Position numbers and translations under genes: made by a program. A DNA stretch of 64,000 nt from Nitrososphaerota archaeon (GTDB taxonomy: Archaea; Thermoproteota; Nitrososphaeria; Conexivisphaerales; UBA164): the NCBI GenBank assembly GCA_023381255.1, contig JAMCTX010000011.1, positions 1 through 64,000 on the forward strand. The letters run 5' to 3'. Below, in pieces: positions 14,615 to 21,850 of this stretch; position 1 is the first letter of the stretch, and every line of letters starts with the position of its first letter. The notes under the pieces were generated by a model. It was not told the origin of the DNA, made no database searches, and saw only the letters and a list, made by a program, of their open reading frames with translations.

Positions 14615-14622
14615 GCCAGACC

Positions 14623-14631
14623 TATCTATAT
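14623..14631 (+). promoter_or_regulatory. Element start-site motif TATCTATAT
   Basis: TATCTATAT-ggtgaa-TTG (14638). The six bases contain GGTGA as in the copies at 13437. Confidence 0.65.
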
Positions 14632-14637
14632 GGTGAA

Positions 14638-15870
14638 TTGAACAATTTCGAATTGGCAATAGGTCTAATATTGGTCATAGGGGCGATAGCTGGGCCTTCG
14701 GTGGCCACCAATCTTGTAGTGCTTCCGACATACATAACCTTCGTTGAAACGGGATTGCCTTCCGGCACGCTTTGGTCTGTTTCGGTGAACGAGGGCAGCG
14801 GCTGGCACCAGTTCACTTCGTCAACTAATACGATAACGGCAAGCTTTGACTTTAACGGAATTGAATACTACTATTCATGGACATCGCCTTCAATCACGGC
14901 AAATGGCGCGACATACTATCCTTCGCCTTCAAGCGGGTCCGCAGAGGTAAAGGGAACGGTCAGCATAGCGTTTTCCACAAGCCCGACGGCGACAACATAT
15001 TCATACACGTTCAAGACGACGGGATGGCATATCAGCGATTCGGCAACGCTGACGGTTGACGGGCAGGCATATTCCATATCCGCAAACGTACCCGACGTGG
15101 AGGTCAATTCGCTGTCAGGAACGGTGACATGGAGCATATCAGATTCACAGGGCGGCGGCGTTCCTTCACCTTCAAGCGGGACAATCAGCGGGTCTGGCAG
15201 CGTGTCAATAGCATATACTTATCCAAGCTCAGGCTCCGGATCAGGCTCAGGTTCTGGGTCAGGGTCAGGCAGTTCATCCTATTCATACACGTGGCAGGAA
15301 ATCGACATGAAAGCGGGAGACAGCGCAACATTGATAGTGAATGGTCAGTACTACTATCTCACGCCGTCATCGGCATCGGTAACGCTTAATTCATTGAGCG
15401 GGTCGGTGTCGTGGACGGTGGCGCAGTCCGACATGGGCGGCGTTCCAAGCACGTACGGCGGCACCGTAAGCAGTTCGGGAACCACGGTTATTGAATTTGT
15501 TTACGGTTCCGGCTCTTCGTCATCGCAGTACTATTCATACACGTGGCAGGAGAGCGGGCTTAAGTCAGGAGACACGGCGGTGCTTACGGTGAACGGGCAG
15601 CAATACACCATTTCGCCGGGAACCGCGGTTTCGGTGAACAGCCTTTCAGGAACGACGGCGTGGAGCGTTTCGTCATCGGCGCAGGGCGCAACGCCGTCAC
15701 CGGCGCAGGGCAGCACATCAACATCGGGATACACCACGATAGACTTCACGTACGGCACTTCAATAGGCGGGCTTTCATTAAGCAACATGTCATGGATGCA
15801 GTACGCGGGAATAATCATAGGCATCGTCCTTATGGCTGACGGTGCAAGAAGAACCAATGAAAAGAGCTAA
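14638..15870 (+). CDS. Modular spike-like surface protein A, 410 aa
   Basis: An N-terminal anchor (about residues 4-24) precedes an Ig-like module with the signature VETGLPSGTLWSVSV (about 35-50). Three copies follow of a 75-80 residue repeat opening YSYTxxExGxKSGDxAxLxVNGQ: from about nt 14996, 15280 and 15530. A (GS)n linker (nt about 15228-15275) separates repeats 1 and 2. A C-terminal membrane helix (about 385-400) ends in DGARRTNEKS. The TTG start is supported by alignment with the ATG of its paralogue at 15921 (MNNFELAIGLILVIG versus MNKLEIIIGIILVIG). I associate the ETGLP.G module with surface proteins of Thermoplasmata. It is probably an adhesin or spike of the element. Confidence 0.75.
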   Translation: MNNFELAIGLILVIGAIAGPSVATNLVVLPTYITFVETGLPSGTLWSVSVNEGSGWHQFTSSTNTITASFDFNGIEYYYSWTSPSITANGATYYPSPSSGSAEVKGTVSIAFSTSPTATTYSYTFKTTGWHISDSATLTVDGQAYSISANVPDVEVNSLSGTVTWSISDSQGGGVPSPSSGTISGSGSVSIAYTYPSSGSGSGSGSGSGSGSSSYSYTWQEIDMKAGDSATLIVNGQYYYLTPSSASVTLNSLSGSVSWTVAQSDMGGVPSTYGGTVSSSGTTVIEFVYGSGSSSSQYYSYTWQESGLKSGDTAVLTVNGQQYTISPGTAVSVNSLSGTTAWSVSSSAQGATPSPAQGSTSTSGYTTIDFTYGTSIGGLSLSNMSWMQYAGIIIGIVLMADGARRTNEKS

Positions 15871-15876
15871 GATTAT

Positions 15877-15902
15877 TTGATTTTTTTTCTTGATTTTTTG
15901 AC
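15877..15902 (+). terminator. T-rich terminator
   Basis: TTTGATTTTTTTTCTTGATT followed by TTTTTG lies just past the stop of surface protein A and before the motif of surface protein B. Confidence 0.45.
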
Positions 15903-15907
15903 AGACA

Positions 15908-15916
15908 TATCTATAT
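15908..15916 (+). promoter_or_regulatory. Element start-site motif TATCTATAT
   Basis: TATCTATAT-tgta-ATG (15921), identical over all 16 bases to the minus-strand copy at 9457-9465 with its start. Confidence 0.7.
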
Positions 15917-15920
15917 TGTA

Positions 15921-17123
15921 ATGAATAAGCTGGAAATCATAATCGGAATAATTCTTGTAATAGGCGGGATAGTCGGGCCAGCCGCGGCTACCACATTTGG
16001 GCTTACGCAGACAACGGTGACCGTCACCGAAACTGGGCTGCCGGCGGGAACGGCATGGTCTGTGGAAATATACAACGGGCAGCAGTACCAGACATTCAGC
16101 TCCGCAACAAACACGATAGTGGCGACATTCTCCTACGACCCAATATCTACGCAGAACCTGCTCGCTTTCTACGTGCCGGGGTTCCAGGTGGGAGATACGC
16201 AATATGCGGCAAGCCCGGCAGCCGGCAATTTCGCTCCAGGCGGCTCTTATACCATAACGTTTTCCGCCAATACCCCGAAATACATGACATATTCATACAC
16301 TTTTGAGGAGACCGGGTTGAAATCGGGAGACGGCGCAACGCTGACCGTGAACGGACAGGCATACACAATCTCGGCATCAACACCAAAAGTGGTCATCAAC
16401 AATCTTCCCGACGGCAGCTACCAGTGGAGCATGTCAAGCTCGCAGGGTGGCGCAACGCCAAGCCCGGATTACGGAACAATCAGCTCAAGCGGAACATCGG
16501 TGATAGCTTTCACGTACACCTCAAGCCAACCTGCAATCGGCGTGGTGCTTTCGGCATCGGGGAACACGCTGACAGCTATTGCGAGCGAAAGCGTGACTGG
16601 AACGGGCTATGACGTGATAATATGGGATTTGACCACATCCGCATCGTTGGGCTACTTCAACCAGGGCAGCTCAATGTCAGTAACGGGCACCGCGGGCAAC
16701 ACCTACATAGCATTCGTGGCGACAGATGCGCTTGCCCTGCCATCGGCGGCGATAGTTTCGTCAAACCCGGTTTCGATCAGCGCGCCATCGAACACCTATT
16801 CGTACGTCTGGCAGGAGACGGGGCTTAAGCAGGGAGACTATGCGATATTGACGGTCAACGGGCAGCAATATGACCTTCCGAACGGAACAGAGGTGGCTGT
16901 CAGCGGACTTTCAGGGTCGGCGCAGTGGAGCATATCCAATTCGCAAGACGGCGCGGTGCCTTCCCCTTCAAGCGGCACGGTAACCGGGTCGGGCGTGACA
17001 ACGGTGGGCTTCACGTACCATAGCATGGCCAACCCTCAGAACTATTCATTGGTTCAATACATAGCTATAATTGCCGGCGCAATATTCATTGCCGACGGCG
17101 CAAGAAGGGCTGAAAAGAATTAG
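15921..17123 (+). CDS. Modular spike-like surface protein B, 400 aa (paralogue of A)
   Basis: It has the same plan as the protein at 14638: an N-terminal anchor, an Ig-like module VTETGLPAGTAWSVEI (about residues 35-50), then repeats of the YSYTxxETGLKSGDxAxLTVNGQ type (from nt about 16288 and 16795). The two repeats are separated by an unrelated 90-residue beta domain (nt about 16520-16790), where protein A has a third repeat and a GS linker. The C-terminal membrane helix ends in DGARRAEKN, almost the same tail as A. A tandem duplication followed by domain exchange would explain the pair. It is the last gene of the element before the tRNA. Confidence 0.75.
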   Translation: MNKLEIIIGIILVIGGIVGPAAATTFGLTQTTVTVTETGLPAGTAWSVEIYNGQQYQTFSSATNTIVATFSYDPISTQNLLAFYVPGFQVGDTQYAASPAAGNFAPGGSYTITFSANTPKYMTYSYTFEETGLKSGDGATLTVNGQAYTISASTPKVVINNLPDGSYQWSMSSSQGGATPSPDYGTISSSGTSVIAFTYTSSQPAIGVVLSASGNTLTAIASESVTGTGYDVIIWDLTTSASLGYFNQGSSMSVTGTAGNTYIAFVATDALALPSAAIVSSNPVSISAPSNTYSYVWQETGLKQGDYAILTVNGQQYDLPNGTEVAVSGLSGSAQWSISNSQDGAVPSPSSGTVTGSGVTTVGFTYHSMANPQNYSLVQYIAIIAGAIFIADGARRAEKN

Positions 17124-17125
17124 GT

Positions 17126-17142
17126 ATTTTTTAAAAAAAATG
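17126..17142 (+). terminator. T-rich end of the surface cassette
   Basis: TATTTTTTAAAAAAAAT lies just past the stop of surface protein B. It is a likely terminator at the right end of the element, about 70 bases from the tRNA. Confidence 0.4.
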
Positions 17143-17208
17143 GTTATATTGGCTCAATGCATATTTCTGGCATGGACAAAAAGCAGGGCATTGTACCTTT
17201 TAGTAATG

Positions 17209-17281
17209 AGCCCCGAGCGGGACTTGAACCCGCGACCCACAGCTTACAAAGCTGTTGCTCTGCCGGCTGAGCTACCGGGGC
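17209..17281 (-). tRNA. tRNA-Thr (anticodon TGT)
   Basis: Read on the minus strand it folds into a full cloverleaf: acceptor GCCCCGG paired with TCGGGGC, a D arm with AGCTC...GAGC, anticodon stem ACAGC/GCTGT with loop TTTGTAA (anticodon TGT, Thr), and a T arm GCGGG-TTCAAGT-CCCGC, with discriminator U. CCA is not encoded. A TATA-like box (TTTTTAAATA on the minus strand, about 17303-17313) lies about 27 bases before G1. The 3' end faces the element, the usual orientation of a tRNA used as an integration site. The 5' end overlaps the stop of the SWIM gene. Confidence 0.95.
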
Positions 17282-17559
17282 ATAAATACAACATCTATAA
17301 GTTCATATTTAAAAACTTGACTGAGCTCGTCATCTGAAAAGCTGTACACCTCGTAGCTTTTTTCCCGTATTGCCCTTCTCAGGGCCTGCATGTGCACGCA
17401 GCCCTCGGGCCTCTTCCTGAAGTTGAAGTCGTTGCAGGTGCAGAAATGCTCCGTAGTGAGGTGGTCGCCGGTGCTTCCAAGAACAACATAAAAGCTGCTG
17501 CCGGAAGGGTTGAACACATATTTTTTTACGTAAACCTGCTCATTTCTGGGCAAAGCCAA
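17272..17559 (-). CDS. Small SWIM zinc-finger protein, 95 aa
   Basis: The core FCTCNDFNFRKRPEGCVHMQ matches the SWIM zinc-finger pattern CxCx(n)CxH, a DNA- or protein-binding module found in MuDR transposases, MEKK1 and archaeal proteins, some of which are linked to recombination. The rest is a short flanking fold. The start is a TTG at 17559 (a second TTG at 17553 is equally possible); a TATA-like ATAAT lies about 20 bases upstream. Its TAG stop lies inside the first bases of the tRNA-Thr gene, so the tRNA must be transcribed from within this gene or processed from its mRNA. Confidence 0.75.
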   Translation of the reverse strand: MALPRNEQVYVKKYVFNPSGSSFYVVLGSTGDHLTTEHFCTCNDFNFRKRPEGCVHMQALRRAIREKSYEVYSFSDDELSQVFKYELIDVVFMPR

Positions 17560-17643
17560 TATACCACCTTTTTAGATTATAGCTGGGCGATGAATTAAGC
17601 TGGTATAAATGACCGGTGATTTTTGACACCAATTATGAGCCCC

Positions 17644-19056
17644 TCAATATGCCTGCACCGCTTTCCCGTAACCCTTGGCCATCATCCTGGCAAGCCTCAG
17701 GCTCCTTCTTATGGTCTTCATTATCAGCGGAAGCATGTACCTCCTTTTTGCCAGATACCCGAGCCTCAGATAGAAAACCCTGTAGGCATCTGTCAGCTTT
17801 TTCGCCACCAAGTTTGCCGAGTACCCAAATGCCTCGTACTTTATAAGCGGATGAAGCACGGTGTAAAGCGTCCAGTCCTTCGTTGCTATCAGGCCCTTTC
17901 TGTCCAGGTCATAGTAAATCGGCGTGCCGGGGAACGGCGTGAGTATGGAGAACTGGGCATAATCGGAATTGAGCTTGACCGAGAACTTGATTGTCTGGTC
18001 CATTTCTTCCGGCGTCTCGCCTGGGAAGCCCACTATGTACGAGCATAAGACCCCAACGTTGTACTTCTTTGCAAGGTTGACCGCGCTTGCAGCCTGTTCC
18101 AGCTTTATCCCCTTCTGCATCAGGTCAAGCACCCTCTGGGAGCCGGATTCAACCCCAAAGTACATATTAGCTGTCCCCCCTTTCTTCAGGTCCTGCATCA
18201 GATCCTCGTTTATCGTGTTCACCCTGCTGGAAAGGGCCAGCTTTACGTCGAGCTTTTCTTTTACAATTGACTTCATAACCTCGGAAGCCCTCTTCATGTT
18301 CAGCGTAAACGTGTCGTCTATGAACTCTATGTCCCTTACATGGTACTTCTCCTGCACGTCCCTGATTTCATCTATAACGTTCTGCACGCTCCTAGTTCTG
18401 TACCTCCTCCCCATCATCTCAGACGACGAGCAGTACTGGCAACGGAATGTGCATCCTCTGGTGGTCATTATCGGGGCCTCAAGAACCCCGTTCCACCTGT
18501 ACCTCTCATAGGAAACCAGGTCCCTGGCAGGGAACGGCACCTCGTCCAGATTTTCAATCATCGGTCTGGGCTGATTGAGCTTCATGCTGCCGTCCCTCTT
18601 GTAGGCTATCCCCCTTACGCCGTCAAGCGGCTTCCCGCTTTCATAAGTGCCAATTAGGTCATCAAGCGTTGCCTCCCCCTCTCCCATAGCCGCGACATCG
18701 ATTCCTTCCTGGGAGAGCGCTTCATCGGGCATGAACGTGACGTGCGGACCACCAATTACAGTTAACGCATTTGGCAATGCCCTTTTTATTTCAGCAAGCA
18801 GACTGTAGGCAACTTTGACCGTAGACGTGAAGGCCGTCATGCCCACAACTCTGGGAGACAGCGAACTTACATAGGATGTAACCTGCTCCTTTGTCATGTT
18901 CTCCATATCAAGGTCCAGTATCCTTGGTGTGTAACCTTTTGCCCTGGCGTAGCCAGCAAGGTACATTGAAGCCATAGGAGGACCATGAAGCTCAAGGAGG
19001 GTTCTCAGCTCTGCGTTCTGCGGGGGATTTATCAGCAGAACATCAACCGAATTCAT
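17644..19056 (-). CDS. B12-binding-domain radical SAM enzyme
   Basis: A 470-residue enzyme. An N-terminal cobalamin-binding-like Rossmann domain (VDVLLINPPQ..., about residues 3-140) is followed by a radical SAM domain with the Fe-S motif CTFRCQYC (C202, C206, C209). The C-terminal part is basic and helical. The family (COG1032) includes methyltransferases and ring-rearranging enzymes; the substrate cannot be read from the sequence. I start at the ATG at 19056, because a TATA-like box (19079-19088) sits 27 bases upstream (leaderless) and because the extra 27 residues of the longer frame do not fit the family. Confidence 0.82.
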   Translation of the reverse strand: MNSVDVLLINPPQNAELRTLLELHGPPMASMYLAGYARAKGYTPRILDLDMENMTKEQVTSYVSSLSPRVVGMTAFTSTVKVAYSLLAEIKRALPNALTVIGGPHVTFMPDEALSQEGIDVAAMGEGEATLDDLIGTYESGKPLDGVRGIAYKRDGSMKLNQPRPMIENLDEVPFPARDLVSYERYRWNGVLEAPIMTTRGCTFRCQYCSSSEMMGRRYRTRSVQNVIDEIRDVQEKYHVRDIEFIDDTFTLNMKRASEVMKSIVKEKLDVKLALSSRVNTINEDLMQDLKKGGTANMYFGVESGSQRVLDLMQKGIKLEQAASAVNLAKKYNVGVLCSYIVGFPGETPEEMDQTIKFSVKLNSDYAQFSILTPFPGTPIYYDLDRKGLIATKDWTLYTVLHPLIKYEAFGYSANLVAKKLTDAYRVFYLRLGYLAKRRYMLPLIMKTIRRSLRLARMMAKGYGKAVQAY

Positions 19057-19268
19057 AAAAGTTTTCCCACAAATAAGGAATAAAAGCTTTTCCCAAGACC
19101 CAACATTTGTCGACAAATTTGGTGGAAACGTGCGCATAATTCACAAAAAAATGGCACTCAAAATTCAAAAATATGCTGCAGAAACTTGCGATGGAAACAA
19201 TGCCTTGGAGTCAAGGAAAAATTTACAAAGCCGCATTGCATGAAATGGTAAGACATAATGTACCAACT

Positions 19269-20336
19269 CTAAGATCCCCTTGGTTCTTCGTTCATCTGGT
19301 TGACCTGTTTTATGCTTTCGTGGTCAGTGAGGCATATGAGCCTGTCACCGCCCACAACCTTGAAGTCTGGCACATTGTACTTCAGCATCTCACCGCTCCT
19401 TATGACAAGCAGCACATCTACCGGGATATCCTTCAACTGCATCCCCTCAAGCCTTGACCCGTTTTTGACTTCAATCTGGACTATATGCCTGCCGGAAATT
19501 AAACTGTCTCCGCCCTGCATTGCACCGAGAACGCTTTCGGAAGCCACGGAATAGGCGGCAACGCTCCCAACCATAAAGTAGATCGGCAGCACAACATCAA
19601 TGCCTGCCTTTTTCATTCCCTCCATGAGCTTGTGGTCATTATTAATTGCTATTATCCTTATCCCGTTCTTCATGAACTTGGCAGTGAGCGCATAAAGCAT
19701 GTTTGTGTCATCGTCTTCAAGGGCAAGCACTATCGATGACGCGCTGGAAACGTTTGCCTGAGTAAGAACTTCAACGGGGGACTTCAGGTCTGACAGTATG
19801 AACGGCATGTTAAGCTCCTGCAATTCCTTTATGTTGCCCTTTTCTCTGGTGATGACGCAGAACCTGTAGTTCATTTCAACGAGCCTCTGCGCCACATACC
19901 TTCCTATGTGCGTATATCCTACAATTATAATGTGGTCCTTCATTCTCTGTATTCTCATCCTGTCCATGTCCTCTGTCCACAGTTCTTTTTTCACCACGCT
20001 GGTTACAACCCCCTGCACCATCGATGCGGCAGACCCCACGCTTACAATCATTATCACTATGAGAAGTATTTTCTCAAGGTTTGGCATCGCATTGAGAGGA
20101 GGGGCATAGAAACCTATGGTGGATATCGTGGACACTGACGCTACTATGGCAGTGAGCGGATCCAGTGCCTGATAGAAAATAAATATTGCTGCGCCAAATG
20201 AAACCATTGCCAACAGGAGAATCAACTGCTTCCATATGTGCTTTAACACGGAATAAGGCTGGAACAGCACACTCTCGATAAAGTTGTATAACCTGTCCGC
20301 TTTTGTGTCCCTATACCTGTTGTAATCGTTCAACAA
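19269..20336 (-). CDS. Two-TM potassium channel with RCK (TrkA-N/TrkA-C) domain, unusual filter
   Basis: A 355-residue MthK-like channel. TM1 lies at about residues 35-57, a pore loop at 60-80, TM2 at 88-115, then an RCK N domain with a Rossmann start IIIVGYTHIGRYVAQ (about 136-150) and a C-terminal TrkA-C domain (about 270-345). MthK-type channels gate K+ in response to Ca2+ or nucleotides. The selectivity filter reads T73-I-G-F-Y-A78 where TVGYGD is usual, so the second filter glycine is a tyrosine. Selectivity may be altered, or the protein may be a non-conducting sensor. TTG start; a TATA-like box (about 20356-20363) is at the right distance for a leaderless mRNA. Confidence 0.82.
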   Translation of the reverse strand: MLNDYNRYRDTKADRLYNFIESVLFQPYSVLKHIWKQLILLLAMVSFGAAIFIFYQALDPLTAIVASVSTISTIGFYAPPLNAMPNLEKILLIVIMIVSVGSAASMVQGVVTSVVKKELWTEDMDRMRIQRMKDHIIIVGYTHIGRYVAQRLVEMNYRFCVITREKGNIKELQELNMPFILSDLKSPVEVLTQANVSSASSIVLALEDDDTNMLYALTAKFMKNGIRIIAINNDHKLMEGMKKAGIDVVLPIYFMVGSVAAYSVASESVLGAMQGGDSLISGRHIVQIEVKNGSRLEGMQLKDIPVDVLLVIRSGEMLKYNVPDFKVVGGDRLICLTDHESIKQVNQMNEEPRGS

Positions 20337-20439
20337 AGCTGGCTCGTTTTTTTTAAACTATAAAGCTTTCTGCACCAAAAAAATGCCTTAAGCAACACTT
20401 ATTAGTTTCTTTTAGTAATATTAATTTACTGATATAAAA

Positions 20440-21849
20440 ATGAGTGATGAAAAACCTGTTGAAAAAGTTGTTTCTGACGTTCCGCCAAGACTTGACAGGG
20501 TTCCACTTACATCATGGCACTACTATATTCTGCTTATATTAGGAAGCGGTTTGTTTCTTGAAGGATTTAGCGTAAGTGTCGCCGGCACCCAACTGGGAGC
20601 AATAATAAAGGTTCTACACCTGACAACAATTCAAGCGCTTTCTGTGACGCCGATATTTCTGGTAGGTGAACTGTTCGGCGCAGTGATACTCGGTCACTTA
20701 GCAGATATAAGGGGTAGGAAGCTGCTTTTCATGACAAGCCTGGCAATAATAATGATCGGCGACGTGCTAGTTGGAATATTTTTCATAGTTCACGGTCTAA
20801 ACTACTACAGTCTGGTCACCCTCAGGGCAGTAACTGGGTTTGGAGTTGGCGGTGAATTTGGTGCGTCAATTGCAGCTCTTCAGGAATTCACCCCTGCAAG
20901 GATCAGGGGACTCTTCACTGGAACAGGAAATGCGGTGCTGTTTGACCTTGGTGGTGTAATAGCTTCACTGGTAGCATCAGTTCTGCTTTCAGTACTTCCA
21001 GTTTCATCAGCAGTGGGAACAGCCTTCCTTGTAGGTGTAGTTATCGCGGTTGCAATTTATATAGGAAGAATAGGACTTCCCGAATCTCCAAGGTATCTTC
21101 TGTCAAAGGGAAAAACTGCGGAAGCTGACAAAATTGCCAGAACAGTTGAAGAGCGAGCCGAAAAGAAAGGCATCAAACTTGAACCTGTAAAGCCAATAGA
21201 ACTGGATTTCAGCAAGGGTTCTGAAGCGGGCGGCTACAGGAGGCTTTTCACCACCTACAGAAATAGGTTAATACTGGCGTGGATCCTGAATTTTACGGAA
21301 ACTTGGCCATACTATGCCGCATTTTCAGTTATATCCCTGATCCTAGTTAAGGTGTTCCTTTTCCCAAGCTCCAAGGTTGCTCTTCTGTTGGCGGCCATAA
21401 CAGGCGCAGGCGTTGTTGGAGTGTTTGTTATGTCATGGGCTCTTGATATAATAGGAAGGAGGCCTGCTATAACCTTATCATACGGCGTTGGGGGTCTGCT
21501 TTCAATAATAATAGGACTGATAGTAAAATCAATACCATTTGCGGCATTCATGGTCCTGCTTATACTGCTGTATTTCTTTGTTTATGCCGCAGCGGGGGTG
21601 CTCTACCCACAAATAGGCGAAATGTTTCCCACTAAGGCCAGAGGATCAGCAATGGGTACAGCAGTTGGATTTGGAAGGCTTGGGGGAATAATAGCGCCAT
21701 TTGCTCTCGCAGCTTATGTGGGCACGATATCAGGGCTGCTACCGGTGTTTGTGATAACAGGACTAGTTATGCTTGTTGGAGCTGTGGCTGAAATTCTGGT
21801 AGGGCCAGAACTTAAGAAGAAAAGTCTGGAAGACGCAGCAAAAGTTTAA
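20440..21849 (+). CDS. MFS transporter (sugar-porter-like), 469 aa
   Basis: Twelve predicted membrane helices. The first cytoplasmic loop has the MFS signature GHLADIRGRKLLF, the second half has the related DIIGRRPAI, and PESPRYLL follows TM6, a motif of sugar-porter and aromatic-acid MFS proteins. A cytoplasmic loop (about residues 225-270) is charged. The substrate cannot be told; a sugar or organic acid is likely. The gene stands alone and converges on the ABC permease gene, whose stop lies one base away. Confidence 0.8.
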   Translation: MSDEKPVEKVVSDVPPRLDRVPLTSWHYYILLILGSGLFLEGFSVSVAGTQLGAIIKVLHLTTIQALSVTPIFLVGELFGAVILGHLADIRGRKLLFMTSLAIIMIGDVLVGIFFIVHGLNYYSLVTLRAVTGFGVGGEFGASIAALQEFTPARIRGLFTGTGNAVLFDLGGVIASLVASVLLSVLPVSSAVGTAFLVGVVIAVAIYIGRIGLPESPRYLLSKGKTAEADKIARTVEERAEKKGIKLEPVKPIELDFSKGSEAGGYRRLFTTYRNRLILAWILNFTETWPYYAAFSVISLILVKVFLFPSSKVALLLAAITGAGVVGVFVMSWALDIIGRRPAITLSYGVGGLLSIIIGLIVKSIPFAAFMVLLILLYFFVYAAAGVLYPQIGEMFPTKARGSAMGTAVGFGRLGGIIAPFALAAYVGTISGLLPVFVITGLVMLVGAVAEILVGPELKKKSLEDAAKV

Positions 21850-21850
21850 A

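Noticed and set aside
14996..15760. Repeats in the surface genes as a CRISPR-like or tandem DNA repeat
   Set aside because: The repeats are in frame, encode a protein module and diverge at the DNA level; they are protein repeats and not an array.
17071..17337. Open frame ending MSPERDLNPRPTAYKAVALPAELPG
   Set aside because: It reads through the tRNA-Thr gene on the wrong strand, a well known false ORF.
19173..19457. 94-aa frame opposite the potassium channel C-terminus
   Set aside because: Mostly antisense to a well supported gene, without a start signal.
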